A stretch of DNA of 64,000 nucleotides from Vandiemenella viatica (GCA_031002005.1 CM061914.1:193768685-193832684); one strand, 5' to 3'. Positions 22,619-33,339 are shown, counted from the first letter of the stretch. Numbers and translations are program-made. Notes: generated from the letters alone by a model not told the origin.

Positions 22619-23695
22619 AGCTATAGACATCTAACCACCCTAGTGCACGATGGGAGACTCGATACTATTACCACACACAAGTACCAGTCTTCTGCGCTAT
22701 GTAGTTCCAAAAGCAAGGTAAAATTTACGGATACACACAAGTCTTTGGATGAAATACGAAAATATTCAAAATCGACCAATTTCAAACACCATATCTCACA
22801 CACTCCCACAGTTACCGAATTTCGGCCAACGTTGTGATCGATGGGAGACTCTGTGTTACTACCACACACAAACGCCAGTGATCTGCGATTGATAGTTTTC
22901 ACTTAAAAGTGATACACCGTGACACATGCGTCTATGGCAGAAATATGAAATTGCCGCAGGTCGACAATTTTCATCCTCCATATCTCCCACACCCACATAG
23001 CTACAGACATCTAACAAACATAGTGCACGACAACAGACACGATTCTACTACCACACATAAACACCAATGCTCTATGCTATGTAGTCCTGGTAGAAAAGTG
23101 AAATCTGCGGAGACACATGCCTTTCGTCGAAATACGAAAATATCCTTGGTCGGCCACTTACAATCACCATATCTACCACAGTACCACAGTTTCTGAAATT
23201 CGGCCGCTGTTGTGATCGAAAGGTGTCTCTGTGTTACTACTACACACAAACGCTAGTTATCTGTGATCTATAGTTTTAGCTGAAAAGTGATACACCATGA
23301 TACTTTTGTCTTTGGCAGAAGTATGAAATTGCCACAGGTAGACCACTTTCAACCCCCATATCTCCCACATCCCCATAGCTACCGACATCTAACAACCATA
23401 GTGCACGACAGGAAAGACGATTCTACTACCACACACAAACACCAAAAGTCTATGTTATGTAGTTGTGGCAGGAAAGACAAGTATACGGAGATACAAAATT
23501 TTTGGTGGAAATATGAAAACGCCCTGCACTGACCAACTTTAATCATTATATCTCCCACATCCCCACAGCTATCGACATTCAGCCAACGTTGTGCATGACA
23601 GGAAACTCCATGCTACTTCCACCCACAAACATCAGTGATCTGTGCTAGGTAGTGGTGGCTGAAAAGTGAAATATAGGAAAAAACACGTCTATTTT
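22619..23695. repeat. 189-bp tandem array, about 5.7 units, alternating two subtypes
   Basis: Unit starts at 22619, 22808, 22997, 23186, 23375 and 23565 give spacings of 189, 189, 189, 189 and 190. Odd units open with AGCTACAGACATCTAAC-like sequence, even units with ACAGTTTCTGAAATTCGG-like sequence. The higher-order repeat is therefore a 378-bp dimer. Shared landmarks include TACTACCACACACAAACACC and CATATCTCCCACA. Since 189 is a multiple of three, the same reading frame recurs (HKHQ, MLCS, PYLPH words). The left flank contains ACTAGCTGGTACCCACGACT, a head common to arthropod dispersed repeats. Confidence 0.92.
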
Positions 23696-23699
23696 TATA

Positions 23700-24510
23700 T
23701 ATGTATAAGATTATTATTATTATCTGCACTTGGACCCTGTTGGAACACGCAAAGCTTCAACGATTCTATTTTCTGAGTTTCCATACAGCTCCAGTTTTTT
23801 TCTTCGTGGTCTCTCTTCCTTTCTTCATTCCACTTCGTCCCCGGTCTCTTAGTGACGTCATTCTCCGGGCTACTTCCCATTTGTTAACTTTTTGTCTGCA
23901 GGTGTGTCTGTCTATTTTTTCTGACGAGTTTATGCGGGCTTTTTCTAGGTCTGGACCCATGAAAAAGTTTTTAGATGTCTCTTGTGCGTCATAATTTTTC
24001 GAATGAGTGTTGTTACTGGGAGTATGGGAATATGTCCATAAAATCTTTCTTTTCCCGATGTCTGCCGCGAGGTTTGACAGTGTTTCTATTGTTGTTTGGA
24101 GTTTGAAGTCTATATCCGTCATCTGTTTTTCTGGGCCGAGGATCTTCCTTATAATTTTGCGTTCTTCTTGCAGGATGCTTTCTAGGTCACCTTTCCTGTG
24201 TTAAAGTTTTGCTGGCGTACAGGGCTTCAGATTTGATAACTGTGTTGTAATTTCTGACTTTTGTGTATATGTACAAACATTTTTCACGGTTCTACCGAAA
24301 GCTCTCCTAAGTTTTTGCATGCGAACTTTCTGTGCTATTTTCTCTCCTCCTGTGGGTTCGATGATTTCTCCCAAATACTTGAAGTACGGGACTCTCTCAA
24401 TTTGTCCGTATTTAGTGATACGGTTTTGAGTATGGGGTTTGAGCAGATGAACTTGGTTTTTTGGAAAGATATTTGTAAGCCTACTCTTTCAGCGCATTCT
24501 TGCAGAGTAT
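23700..24510 (-). mobile_element. LINE family F fragment (RTE-like reverse transcriptase 3' part)
   Basis: The minus strand yields RRIEKMTDIDFKLQ-like sequence, with DIDFKLQTTIETLSNLAADI and GKRKILWTYSHT near 24120-24000, and further upstream KTKFICSNPILKTVS-like residues. The same arrangement (KIIRKILGP, then DIRKRRL, then GHI) is seen in the related piece at 32420-32950. Many stops. Confidence 0.5.
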
Positions 24511-24534
24511 ATATATGATGGGCGTGGAAAGAAG

Positions 24535-24747
24535 TTTATGGGAGAAGCTTACAGAAAGAAGAGACAGGCTGGTAGGTCATATCTTGAGACCTGCTGGATT
24601 AGTTAATTTGTTAGTGGAGGGAACAGTCGAAGGTAAGAACTGTAGAGGAAGTAGATAATTGAGGATGTGGGTTGTAAGGAATATGTAGACATGAAGATGT
24701 TAGCAGAAGATAGGAAGGGATGGAGGATTGCATCAAACCAGTCGAGA

Positions 24748-24750
<3 letters not shown>
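24535..24750 (+). mobile_element. RTE-type LINE family R, copy 1, 3' end
   Basis: The + strand reads RSLWEKLTERRDRLVGHILR (with small errors), LVNLLVEGTVEGKNCRG and the GWRIASNQSRD end. It is the same as the C-terminus of the 281-codon frame at 28861-29696. It runs into a TA microsatellite at 24750. Confidence 0.8.
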
Positions 24751-24785
<35 letters not shown>

Positions 24786-24898
24786 TCTCGCGCCACCTCA
24801 ATAACATTACGTGTGAATATGAGCTGAATTGGTCAAGTAGTTTCTCCATGATGATGCTACGCCTAGAATTTTATATATAAAGATCTATTTTATGGATT

Positions 24899-25792
24899 TG
24901 ACGTCATACTCTCTGAGCAAGTTTTCAGCTTCAGAGTGCTCTTCGTGGAGGGGATAGTAGTCTTTGACCGGACTGAGAATATCTACTACAAATTTGATAC
25001 TACATTTTGATTTGCAAAGTCTAAGACTGTTGGGTGCGGGTAGGCAGGAGGCCGCGTTGCAGACTGGTGTGCGCGGCGCTGTACTCGGGTGGGTCCCGCG
25101 CATGCGCAGTGGCGCGCCGGGCAGGTGGAGGGCCGGCAGCGGGCAGCCTGCAGTCCGTGTCTAGTCGCCGAGGAGAACCCTGCGCACCGAGCCTCGTATT
25201 AGTCCCACCCCCGCAACAGGTGGCTGTCGCACAGTGTCTCCCCAGCCCGAGGCGATGTCGAGGCCGCGGCTCGCCCGCCCCGTCAGCGCGGCTGCAACGC
25301 ACGCCAGAGCCCGCGAGTCCCGTTAGCGGCGCCGGACACCGTCCACTGTGCAACGGTGCTTCCAGTCACCACGGCGGCCAAGCAGCCATCTTGAAGGAAC
25401 AACACCTCGCTCGAGGACAAGTGCTACCAACTCGTGCTGTGTACCATTTGTCGTCCTTTTCTTGAGGTTGGAAAAGGTGGAACGTCAAACAGGTTGAGGT
25501 GCTCAAGATATCGTAACGGGATATTGTGAAGGTGCTGCTCAAATATAAGTTACTCACGAAAGATTTTACACAATAACTAACCAACTATTTCTTATATGTA
25601 TATATATATATATGATATATCGTAGGCATAGGTAGTGGAGTTGTCTAGTGATTATTGTCGTCCATTTGTTATTTTATACCGCGCAGTGAGTGTTTTGTGA
25701 AGTCGACACCTGACACCGTGCAGTCGACAGAGTGCGATACTAGTAACTGCGGGTGATGCGCGGCGCGTGAGGTCGGTATCGAGTCAGTCAGC
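24899..25792 (+). promoter_or_regulatory. CpG-rich promoter and 5' UTR of the PTB-domain gene
   Basis: Base composition jumps from AT-rich repeats to CpG-rich unique sequence at about 25020 and stays high to 25400. A perfect match to the NRF-1/Ewg consensus, CGCGCATGCGCA, lies at 25097-25108. A CRE palindrome TGACGTCA lies at 24899-24906. A five-codon upstream frame (ATG at 25756, MRGA, stop) precedes the main start, and an in-frame stop at 25764-25766 fixes the ATG at 25793 as first in its frame. Transcription start and any intron in the 5' UTR cannot be placed. Long open frames here (for example 25034-25465) reflect GC content. Confidence 0.55.
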
Positions 25793-26269
25793 ATGGCCAG
25801 TCCGCGCGGAGGCGACGACCCCGAGTCGACCCCCATCTGCAGGTGCCGCGTGCTCTACCTGGGCTCCGCGGTGCCCCACGTGACCAAGGACGGCCTGCAG
25901 GGCATCCAGGAGCCCCTGCGGGAGCTGTACCCCGAGCAGGGAGCGCTGGGAGCCCGCGGGATAGACTCCTGGCTCAGCGTCTGGAGCAACGGGCTGCTGC
26001 TCGAGAACGTGGACGAGAACCACAAGAAGGTGACGCGGTTCTTCCCCATCGACTCGCTGCACTACTGCGCCGCCGTGCGATACGTGCTGGTGCCCGAGCG
26101 GGCGGCGGGGGCGGCGCTCGCGGGGGGCGGCGGCACGCTGCTGTCCGGGGGCGGCGGCGGCGGGCCCAGCCCCCGCTTCCTGCCCCTCGACTCGCCGTTC
26201 GCGCGCGCCCCCAACCCCAGCCACCCGCCGCTGTTCGCCGCCATCCTGCGACGCACCACCGGCATCAAG
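25793..26269 (+). CDS. PTB/PID-domain protein, first coding exon
   Basis: The frame of 159 codons starts MASPRGGDDPESTPICRCRV and ends TTGIK at a donor AAG/GTCAGT (26270), phase 0. From residue about 20 it reads CRVLYLGSAVPHVTKDGLQG, then IQEPLRELYPEQ, WLSVWSNGLLLENV and TRFFPIDSLHYCAAVRYVLV. That is the order of strand, helix and strands of a phosphotyrosine-binding (PTB/PID) fold, with VLYLG as the typical first strand. A glycine-rich insertion (about residues 106-122, GGGG runs) separates these from the later strands PLFAAILRRTTGIK. PTB proteins are cytoplasmic adaptors that bind NPxY-like peptides or lipids. The ATG follows an in-frame stop. The reverse frame at 26302-25784 is an antisense shadow. 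I do not assign a gene name. Confidence 0.88.
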
Positions 26270-26329
26270 GTCAGTGCTGCCAACCACTGAAAGCCTCTGC
26301 ACACGTTCCTTGGAGGATATTACAGATAT

Positions 26330-27700
26330 CTACACTGTAACATTATAAATGCGAAAGTAACTCTGTTATGTTTTCCCGACTAAATCTGATGAAATTTAAC
26401 ATGGAAATACTATCCACCATTAGGAACGACACACGATATTTTCTTTTGGAAAAATAACATATCTTGTCACGAAATTTTGAAAACAGAGAGACAGATAGGG
26501 TGTGTAATGTTACATCGGTCACTGGGGCTATGTTTCTCTCGCATTCAGGTTGTGGGACATCTACATAAATTGCTGTTATCTATATCCAATTCTAGCAATA
26601 AAGGATGACATTACTTAAGAAAATGTGCATATTACAGCCACCAGATATCTACAATATAACATTATAAATGTAAAAGTAACTCTGTTACGTTTTCGCGACT
26701 TAATCTTTTTGAAATTTAACAAAGAAATGCTATCTAACATTATGAAGGACATACGATACTTTTTTCTGCATAAATAACATATTTTGACACGGAATTTTGA
26801 AAACTTAGTTGAACTATGACAGACAGACGGGTAGGGTGTGTAACCCTCTATAATGTTACATCGGTCACTCGGGCATTGTTTCTCTCGCAGTCAGGTTGTG
26901 AGACATCTTCTACATAACTTACTGTTTTCTATATCCAATTCTAGGTATAAATGGCGATATTACTTAAGAATATGTCCTTATTATAGCCACGAGATATCAA
27001 CAATATAACATTATAAACGCGAAAATAACTCTGTCTCTCTGTTCCTTACCTTTCCGCGACTATATCTCGATGAGATTTAACAAGGAAACACTACCTACCA
27101 ATAGGAAGGACATAGAATGCTTTCTTCTGAATAAATAACATATTTTATCACGAAATTTTGAAAACTAGTTGAAAGGTGACAGGATGTGTAAGTCACTCGG
27201 ACTTTGTTTCTCTCGAAGTCAGATTGTGGAACATCTTCTACGTAACTTACAGTTTTCTATTTCCAATTCTCGGTATAAAATTTTAAGTTCACGCGTACGA
27301 TGTAGTGGTAACAGCTAATAATACTATCAGTGCGATACTATTTCTGTCTCTCTGTCTGTTTGTTACGTTTTCAAACCTAAACAGCTAAAACGATTTTGAT
27401 GAAATTTTACAAGGAAATACTACGCATCATTATGAAGGGCACAGGATATGTTTTTTGTTTAAAAAAATATATAAATAACTTTTTCATGAACTTTTGAAAA
27501 ACTAATAACTTGGTGACAAACGGACGGGTAGCCAGTGTAAATTTCTATAATGATATATTGGTCGCTCTTTGTTTCTGTCACAATCTGTTTGTGTATGACC
27601 CTGTTCATAAATTTATTGTTCGATACAACTTACTAAGCGAGCCGAGGGGATGTGACCAGTTCCACACAATAAATGTGTGTAACTACTTTTTGATGTCTTT
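26330..27700. repeat. Tandem array of four diverged 320-360-bp units
   Basis: The anchor GAAATTTAACA-like word occurs at 26391, 26711, 27072 and 27401, and CATTATAAA at 26341, 26660 and 27009. Each unit continues with an AAATAACAT...ACGAAATTTTGAAAAC block, a GACAGACGGGTAGGGTGTGT-like block and a CATCGGTCACT...GTTTCTCTCGCA block. Words such as AAAACGATTTTGATGAAATTT occur in dispersed repeats of many arthropods. The array starts 60 bases after the exon donor. Confidence 0.88.
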
Positions 27701-27754
27701 TGGACCTTTCTTGTAGGTTGATTCAAATTTTTCATAGGTTCTTGCTGTTTTTAT

Positions 27755-27990
27755 ACTTATGGCTTTACGCCTCGTCGACGTCGAGGTCATTAGAGGCGGG
27801 ACAGGGACCGGACTGGGGATCAGGAACGGGAAGGAATTCGGCCATCGTCTTTTGTTGAAGGAAACATCGCGTCATTCGCCTGGAGTGATTTGGGGAAACC
27901 ATGGAAAACCCGAACCTGGATGCCCGGACAGGGATTCGAAGCCACGTCCTTCCGAATACGAGGCCAGAACGCTAAGGTGTTAACGTGAGG
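27755..27990 (-). mobile_element. SINE copy 4, inverted, nearly full length
   Basis: The tail (TATGGCTTTACGCCTCGTCG) comes first, then the body, then a degraded tRNA head (GGGATTCGAAGCCACG near 27932). It abuts a G/C-run MITE piece. Confidence 0.82.
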
Positions 27991-28175
27991 TGTTTTTCCG
28001 GAATTCCGGACCCCTTCTCCTAAGATGACGTGAGATTTTCACGGAACCCCTCCCCCCCCCCCCCCGCTGCTAATCGACCTCGTTGTTTTTTGATATCTTT
28101 CGAGGGTGGTTATAACCCCCCCCCCCCCCTCCCCCTTAAGTCGACATCTCCGTCGTTTGTGGTTCGCGGAACCGC
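27990..28175. mobile_element. G/C-run MITE fragment (ACGTGAGG family)
   Basis: AACGTGAGGTGTTTTTCCGG followed by long C runs matches the internal part of the element at 52603-53178. Ends are not defined. Confidence 0.5.
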
Positions 28176-28264
28176 AACCGCCCGGTTGCTATTGTACATT
28201 GCAGTGTATTAGTTATCACTGTTATGCCGTCGTTTGACCTTGTGGTAGTTTTAGTGTAAAAAAT

Positions 28265-28860
28265 ATAAGACTGTAAACAGCTGCAGGGTGATCTAGATAG
28301 GATAACTAGCTGGGTGAGTCAACATGGGACGAAGATAAATGCAAAGAAGAGCCAGCTTATTAGGTACACACTTTATGAACGCAATACTGAGGTTCCAGTA
28401 TTGCGTTAGTGTTTCTTAGGATGACATTCATGTAGGATTGTGCAAGATAAGAGTGATAGAATGTTTCAGCGGCGGCCAAGAATAATTATAAAGTGTGTAC
28501 ACAGATAAAAAGCCAAAAGTTGATTACGATTATAAAGTGGGGAAGGAGCTACTAATTGAAGACTCGAAATGTAAATACCTTGGCATTTCATTTGATAGCA
28601 AACTTAAATGGGCAGGACACATTGGACAGGTGTTAGGGAAAGGGTTCAAAATCTTTCACCTGTTGGTAAGAGTGATGAGGGGACGCACTAGAGAAGTAAG
28701 GGAATTGGCGTACAAAATTTTGGTCAGACCACTGCTGGAATATGGTGGTGTAGTTTGGGATCCACATTTTGGGTATCAAATACAGGAGTTGGAGGGGGTG
28801 CAGAGGAGGGCTGCCAGATTTGTCTTTGGAAATTACCGCAGAACACAATCGGTAACTAAT
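28265..28860 (+). mobile_element. LINE family A, copy 4, with small insertion
   Basis: The + strand gives LQGDLDRITSWVSQHGTKIN and KKSQLIRYT, a 125-base insertion (about 28371-28496), then DKKPKVDYDYKVGKELLIED, CKYLGISFDSKLKWAGHIGQ, LVRPLLEYGGVVWDPHFGYQ and GVQRRAARFVFGNYRRTQSV. The right end at 28860 is cut by an inverted RTE LINE. The inserted piece contains a perfect 10-bp hairpin (28379-28406). Confidence 0.85.
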
Positions 28861-29696
28861 ATGCATCAAACCAGTCGACAGAAAAAAAGAAAATCCTCCA
28901 TCCCTTCCTATCCTGTGCTAACCTCTTCAACTCTACATACCCATTACAGCCGAAGTCCTCAACTATCTGCTTCATATATTCTAATCTCTGTCTTCCTCTA
29001 CAGTTCTTATCTTCAACTGTTCCCTCCACTAACAAATTAACCAATCCAGCATGTCTCAAAATATGACCTACCAGCCTGTCTCTTCTTTCTGTAAGCTTCT
29101 TCCATAAACTTCTTTCCTTACCCATCATTTCCAAAACTCCTTCATTTCTTACTTTGTCTGTCCACTTAATTCTCAGTATTCTTCTGTAGCACCACATTTC
29201 AAATGCTTCAATTTTCTTTATTTCCGGTATTCCTAAAGTCCATGTTTCGCTACCATAAAGTGCTGTGCTCCACACAAAGAGTTTTAAAAAGTGCTTTCTA
29301 ATTCCTAGATCAATATTTGAAACTAAAAGGTTTCTCTTTTTCATGAAGGCTCTTTTTGCTAGTGCTATTCTGCTTTTAACATCATTCCTGCTTCGGCCAT
29401 CTGTTGTAATTTTACTTCCCAAGTAACAGAATTCACTTACTTCTCCTATTGCATCCGATCCTACTTTTATATTTAATCTACTAGTATTGGTATCATTTCT
29501 GCTACATTTCATCACTTTTGTCTCGCTTTGATTTATATTCCGTCCAAAATCTTCCTTCAGTATTTTGTTCATGCCATTCAGTAACTTCTCAATATTCTCA
29601 ACCCTCTCTGCTAACAAGACAATGTCGTCAGCAAATCGTAGCATACTGATTTTTTCTCCCTGAAAACTTATGCCACATACAGAAAAAGAATTACAT
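28861..29696 (-). mobile_element. RTE-type LINE family R, copy 2, longest open reverse-transcriptase fragment
   Basis: A minus-strand frame of about 280 codons, open without a stop, is the C-terminal half of a reverse transcriptase. It has the catalytic FADDIVLLAERVEN box, then EFCYLGSKITTDGRSRNDV, LFVWSTALYGSETWTLGIPE, WTDKVRNEGVLEMMGKERSL and GHILRHAGLVNLLVEGTVED. This order is that of the RTE-like endonuclease/reverse-transcriptase elements common in arthropods. The fingers domain and endonuclease are missing (5' truncation at about 29700). Its 3' tip near 28856-28885 is rearranged (see findings). Long openness suggests recent insertion. Confidence 0.85.
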
Positions 29697-29721
29697 AACA
29701 AAATAAATAAATTTTAATACG

Positions 29722-30389
29722 TCGGAACCAAAAAAATTGTCCTATCGGTCTGAAATTGTGTACACACATTCCTTAGGCGATAATATTTGACTAAAAGTGT
29801 ATAACGTAAGCTTCGAATATGTGGAAATGAAGTAAAACCACTCGAAATGTGGGTAGATGCATACATGCTATTGCGCAAGAAATACACTTATGACATGTTG
29901 ATTTTTAATTTGTGTGTTTCTTACTCCTTAGTCCAGGCCGCATTTCATCCTAAGGAAAACTGCCATTAGCAAAAAAATAAGCTAACTTAAATGCTCCGTA
30001 TCAAACATCGGTTACGGTAGACGCCATGTTTTACCCTGGAAGGTAGACTGCCATGCAATATATCTTAGCATGAAATCCAATATGTCAGCCACGCAGAGAT
30101 AAATTGTAAATGTTACTGATTTTCGCCTTATTAAGTATCTGTAACTTCCGTGTGAAAAGCAGTTTTTATACAATAATGAAGACTTAAAAATACGTGGAAT
30201 AAATGTCAACAGCTATTATCAACGTGTATTTATTGCGTAATAAGCAGTATGCATCTACCCACATTTCGAGTGGTTTTACTTCATTTCCACATATTAGAAG
30301 CTTATTTTATACACTTTTAGTCAAATATTATCGCCTAAGGAATGTATGCACCAAATTTCAGACCAATAGGACAATTTTTGTAGGTTCCG
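29722..30389. repeat. Foldback element with 143-bp arms
   Basis: The left arm 29722-29864 and the right arm 30247-30389 are inverted copies of equal length differing at only a few positions. Both contain CTTAGGCGATAATATTTGAC and GGAAATGAAGTAAAACCACT on one strand or the other. The 382-base centre has no frame. Confidence 0.9.
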
Positions 30390-30399
30390 AGGTAGTAAC

Positions 30400-30694
30400 G
30401 TGGAGCCATAAATACTTTTAATTTTTTCTTGGGTTTATTCCGATGTCCTGCCAGACATTTAAGATGTGTTGGGAGCGTGTTGAAGATATGTATCGCTGAA
30501 TATCTTGCTTCTTTTTGAATAAATGACATTGTAACGGAAATCGCGTCCTTGCTTACGCGTGGCTTTGTTAAGGATGTGTATATTGTGCACAAAATTTTGT
30601 AACTCTGGAAAGGAAACGCGTTTATAACTGTTTTACTTGGAGGTGCCGAAGTTTTTATATCCCCGGGGGAAGTTGATTTGCCGGTTATCAGCAT
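30400..30694 (-). mobile_element. LINE C-terminal fragment
   Basis: The minus strand reads FIQKEARYSAIHIFNTLPTH, LKCLAGHRNKPKKKLKVF, resembling the extreme C-terminus of CR1/Jockey reverse-transcriptase proteins (IKIYNxLPxxIK...FKxxLK). It is a different family from A and B. Confidence 0.5.
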
Positions 30695-30839
30695 TTTAAA
30701 TGATTCCGTATATGACCAAATACAAATAGCGACTTCTTTTAAAAGAAGATTCTTTATATTGACTATTTTCTACAGAGTGCTCATTATGTTATTAACATAT
30801 TAAGTAGCACTGGCAGAAGTGATAACACCATCTGTCTGT

Positions 30840-31440
30840 TGTTGACACGGTTGATTCCCTGAAGTATCTGGGCGTAATAGCACAAAGCAACATGAAATGG
30901 GACTTGCACATAACTTCCGTCGTAGGCATAACTAATTCTAGATTACGATTGATAGGTCGTATTTTGAGAAGTTGTAATGCTCATACGAAGAAAATAAAGT
31001 ACAAAACACTAGTGCGTCCGCATTTGGATTACTATTGTGGAGTTCGGATCCGTATCGCAAAGGATTGATTGACACATTAGAGAAAGTACAGAGGAGAGCC
31101 GCTCGATTCGTGACCGCTAATTACAGTCCTTACGTAAGTGTCACAGAGCTGATACGCGGGTTGGGCTGGGATTGTTTGGCGGACAGACGACGTCGTTTTC
31201 GTTTGAATTTGCTTGATAATATGTGAAAATCTTTAAGTTACGAGTACTTCTTTCGCCAACCTATTTAGGTCGCGATGACAGGCGGGATAAGATTAGAGAA
31301 ATAAGATGCCGTACTGACGCTTTTACTTATTCCTTCTTTCCTCGTTCTGTTCGGGATTGGAATACACAGAATTAGGATTCGTGCTTAGCACCCTCTGCCA
31401 CCCACAGTATTTGTGAATTGTAGAGTGTAGATGTAGATAA
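30840..31440 (+). mobile_element. LINE family B, copy 2, 3' end
   Basis: The + strand gives DSLKYLGVIAQSNMKWDLHI, KTLVRPHLDY, LEKVQRRAARFVTANYSPYV and LGWDCLADRRRRFRLNLLDN. The 3' end is GTAGAGTGTAGATGTAGATA at about 31420-31439, a short-repeat tail in place of poly(A). One or two frameshifts. Confidence 0.8.
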
Positions 31441-31499
31441 ACTAATTACAACTGTGTATGGAGTGTTTTGTAGGGGATAGATTTTTCTTCGAACTAAAA

Positions 31500-32160
31500 A
31501 TTAAAATGTTACGCTCCACCGCTAGTATTTCTTCTGTGGACGATGCAGAATGGTTCAGCCTCGAGTGCGCAAGTGGAGGTGGTTTCCAGAATGTGGAGAA
31601 TGGTTTTGTTACTCTTCTCAATCTTGTACTGTCGAAAATCAGTAAGAGTGGCACCTCATTCAGAAGAACCATTCCAGCCAATGGTCGTTTAGCGGCTACT
31701 CTGATGTTTTTTGGCATCAGAGAACTTCTACCACTTTTCAGTACATATGTTTAACATTTCGAATCTCCAAAATCATTAGAGATGTTTCTCATGCTTGAGT
31801 GAACGTTCTGTAGGATTAGTGTAAAATTAACTCTTCATGTAACAATCTAAATTAAGTATAAACATTATTTCAAAATCATTTCAGTCGTATCAAAGGTCGA
31901 TTAGAATGGTATTGATGCATTCACTGTCAGTACTTCCTGGCTCAGAGCAATATGCCAGTGATGTTGGGTTCGTCAGTGATTGTAGGAACTTAGGAGAAAA
32001 CGTCACCGACGAAGATCTCCCTTTTGCCACCGCTCTGAACACGTCCTACACTGCGAGGGGGTCGTTTACAAGAGCCATCCCAGCGAGCGAACACTTTACA
32101 CTGCGGCTTTTGGCAACAGGTGACTCCTTTTTTTTAATAAAAATCTTTATTGAAAAATGA
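31500..32160 (+). mobile_element. PIF/Harbinger (HARBI1-like) transposase N-terminal relics
   Basis: Near 31590-31730 the frame reads LLNLVLSKISKSGTSFRRTI and PANGRLAATLMFFG. Near 32040-32130 a second piece reads FTRAIPASEHFTLRLLATGD. Both match the LLxxIxPxIxRxxTxFRxAIPxxERLAxTLRFLATGDS block of Harbinger-type transposases. The catalytic DDE region is missing. Just before the second piece is GENVTDED, a word also present in the mariner-like relic at 59543. Confidence 0.6.
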
Positions 32161-32419
32161 TCAGCTAGATTAATTATTTTTTATTATTTGCGAATAAGCC
32201 CATTAGTATTACGCAAAGTACTCGGAAGCGTTCGTTCGCTTTCCTTTGTGCCCATATTTCCTTCATATGCTTGCTGTGGGCTTGTTTCCTCTCATCTGAC
32301 CATGCTGTGCGAGGTCTTTTCTTTAGTTTACCTCCCTGTCAACTTGCCACTAATGAATTTTGGATTTCAATATATCTCTGTTTCCGATATGTTTTGGAGA
32401 AATTCCTGCTAATCTGATG

Positions 32420-32950
32420 TCTTTCTTGACTTCTACAATCCGTTTTATTGTATCAGATAGTGCTTTACTTCGGTTTTCATAGAATTCAACCATTTGTCTT
32501 GTCAGTCAATTAAGGTTCTTTCTTTTGATGTGTCCGTAAAGTTTTAGGCGGCGTTTTCTAATATCACTGTGAATGTCTGCATATTTTAAAATTTCCTGAT
32601 TACTTTCGAGTCTGTAATGGTCTCCTATGAGGTTTGGACCCAAAATTTTCCTTATAATATTGCGTTCTTTTTTTCTGAATGTTTTCTATATCTTTCTTCC
32701 TGTTCAAAATAAGTGTTTCTGATCTATAGCGACATTCTGGCTTAATAACTGTATTGTAATGTCTCAGTTTTGTGTGCTCGGAGGTGCTTTTTTTGCTGTA
32801 GATGTTTTGTGTTAGGCGATAAGTTGTTTCCATCTTTCGGCATCTAATTTCATTAGGTTTTGTTTCAGTTCCATTCTCTTGGATTGTTTCACCGAGATAC
32901 TTGAAGTATGGGACTAGTTTAATTTTTCCATATTTTTTTCCGTGTATTGC
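32420..32950 (-). mobile_element. LINE family F, second copy
   Basis: The minus strand gives EHTKLRHYNTVIKPECRYRS, ETLILNRKKDIENIQKK and then DIHSDIRKRRLKLYGHI-like residues, the order expected after the palm domain of an RTE-like reverse transcriptase. Confidence 0.6.
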
Positions 32951-32959
32951 AGGTCATAA

Positions 32960-33339
32960 ATTCTGTTTTCTCAATTTATTTTTATTAATTTCTTACTTAT
33001 CAGCACCTTAACTGATTGCTATTTTCTTGAGAGCATAATTTCTTTTGTATTTTTCTAATGTACGATCCCAGACAACGTATCGAGAGCGGCTCTCTTAATG
33101 TACAGGTTCTCTCGTTAGTGCACTTCATGAATGGGATGGAATGTCAACGGAAGACCCCTACTAGGCCAAACGACACGTCGCCACTACCTACAAGGCTTCC
33201 CTAGTCGGATGTGAGTTGGCAAACCACATGGCACGATTTTGCCGTATTCCACAAACCATCACACAAGTCCACACTATACCACAAGCTCTTGTTTTTTAGC
33301 TAAGGAATGGATTACGAAGGATACTGCAGGTCTTTGTTT
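32960..33339. other. Intron sequence, nothing recognised
   Basis: No repeat ends or frames recognised. Confidence 0.35.

Noticed and set aside
22619..23695. CRISPR-like array
   Set aside because: Units are 189 bp, contiguous and diverged, with no short identical repeats and unique spacers, in a eukaryotic genome.
25034..25465. 143-codon + frame and its reverse partner in the promoter region
   Set aside because: Arginine/proline/alanine-rich translation in all frames reflects CpG-rich sequence; no conserved motif.
25784..26302. 172-codon minus-strand frame over the PTB exon
   Set aside because: It is the GC-rich antisense of a clear PTB exon and has no recognisable domain of its own.
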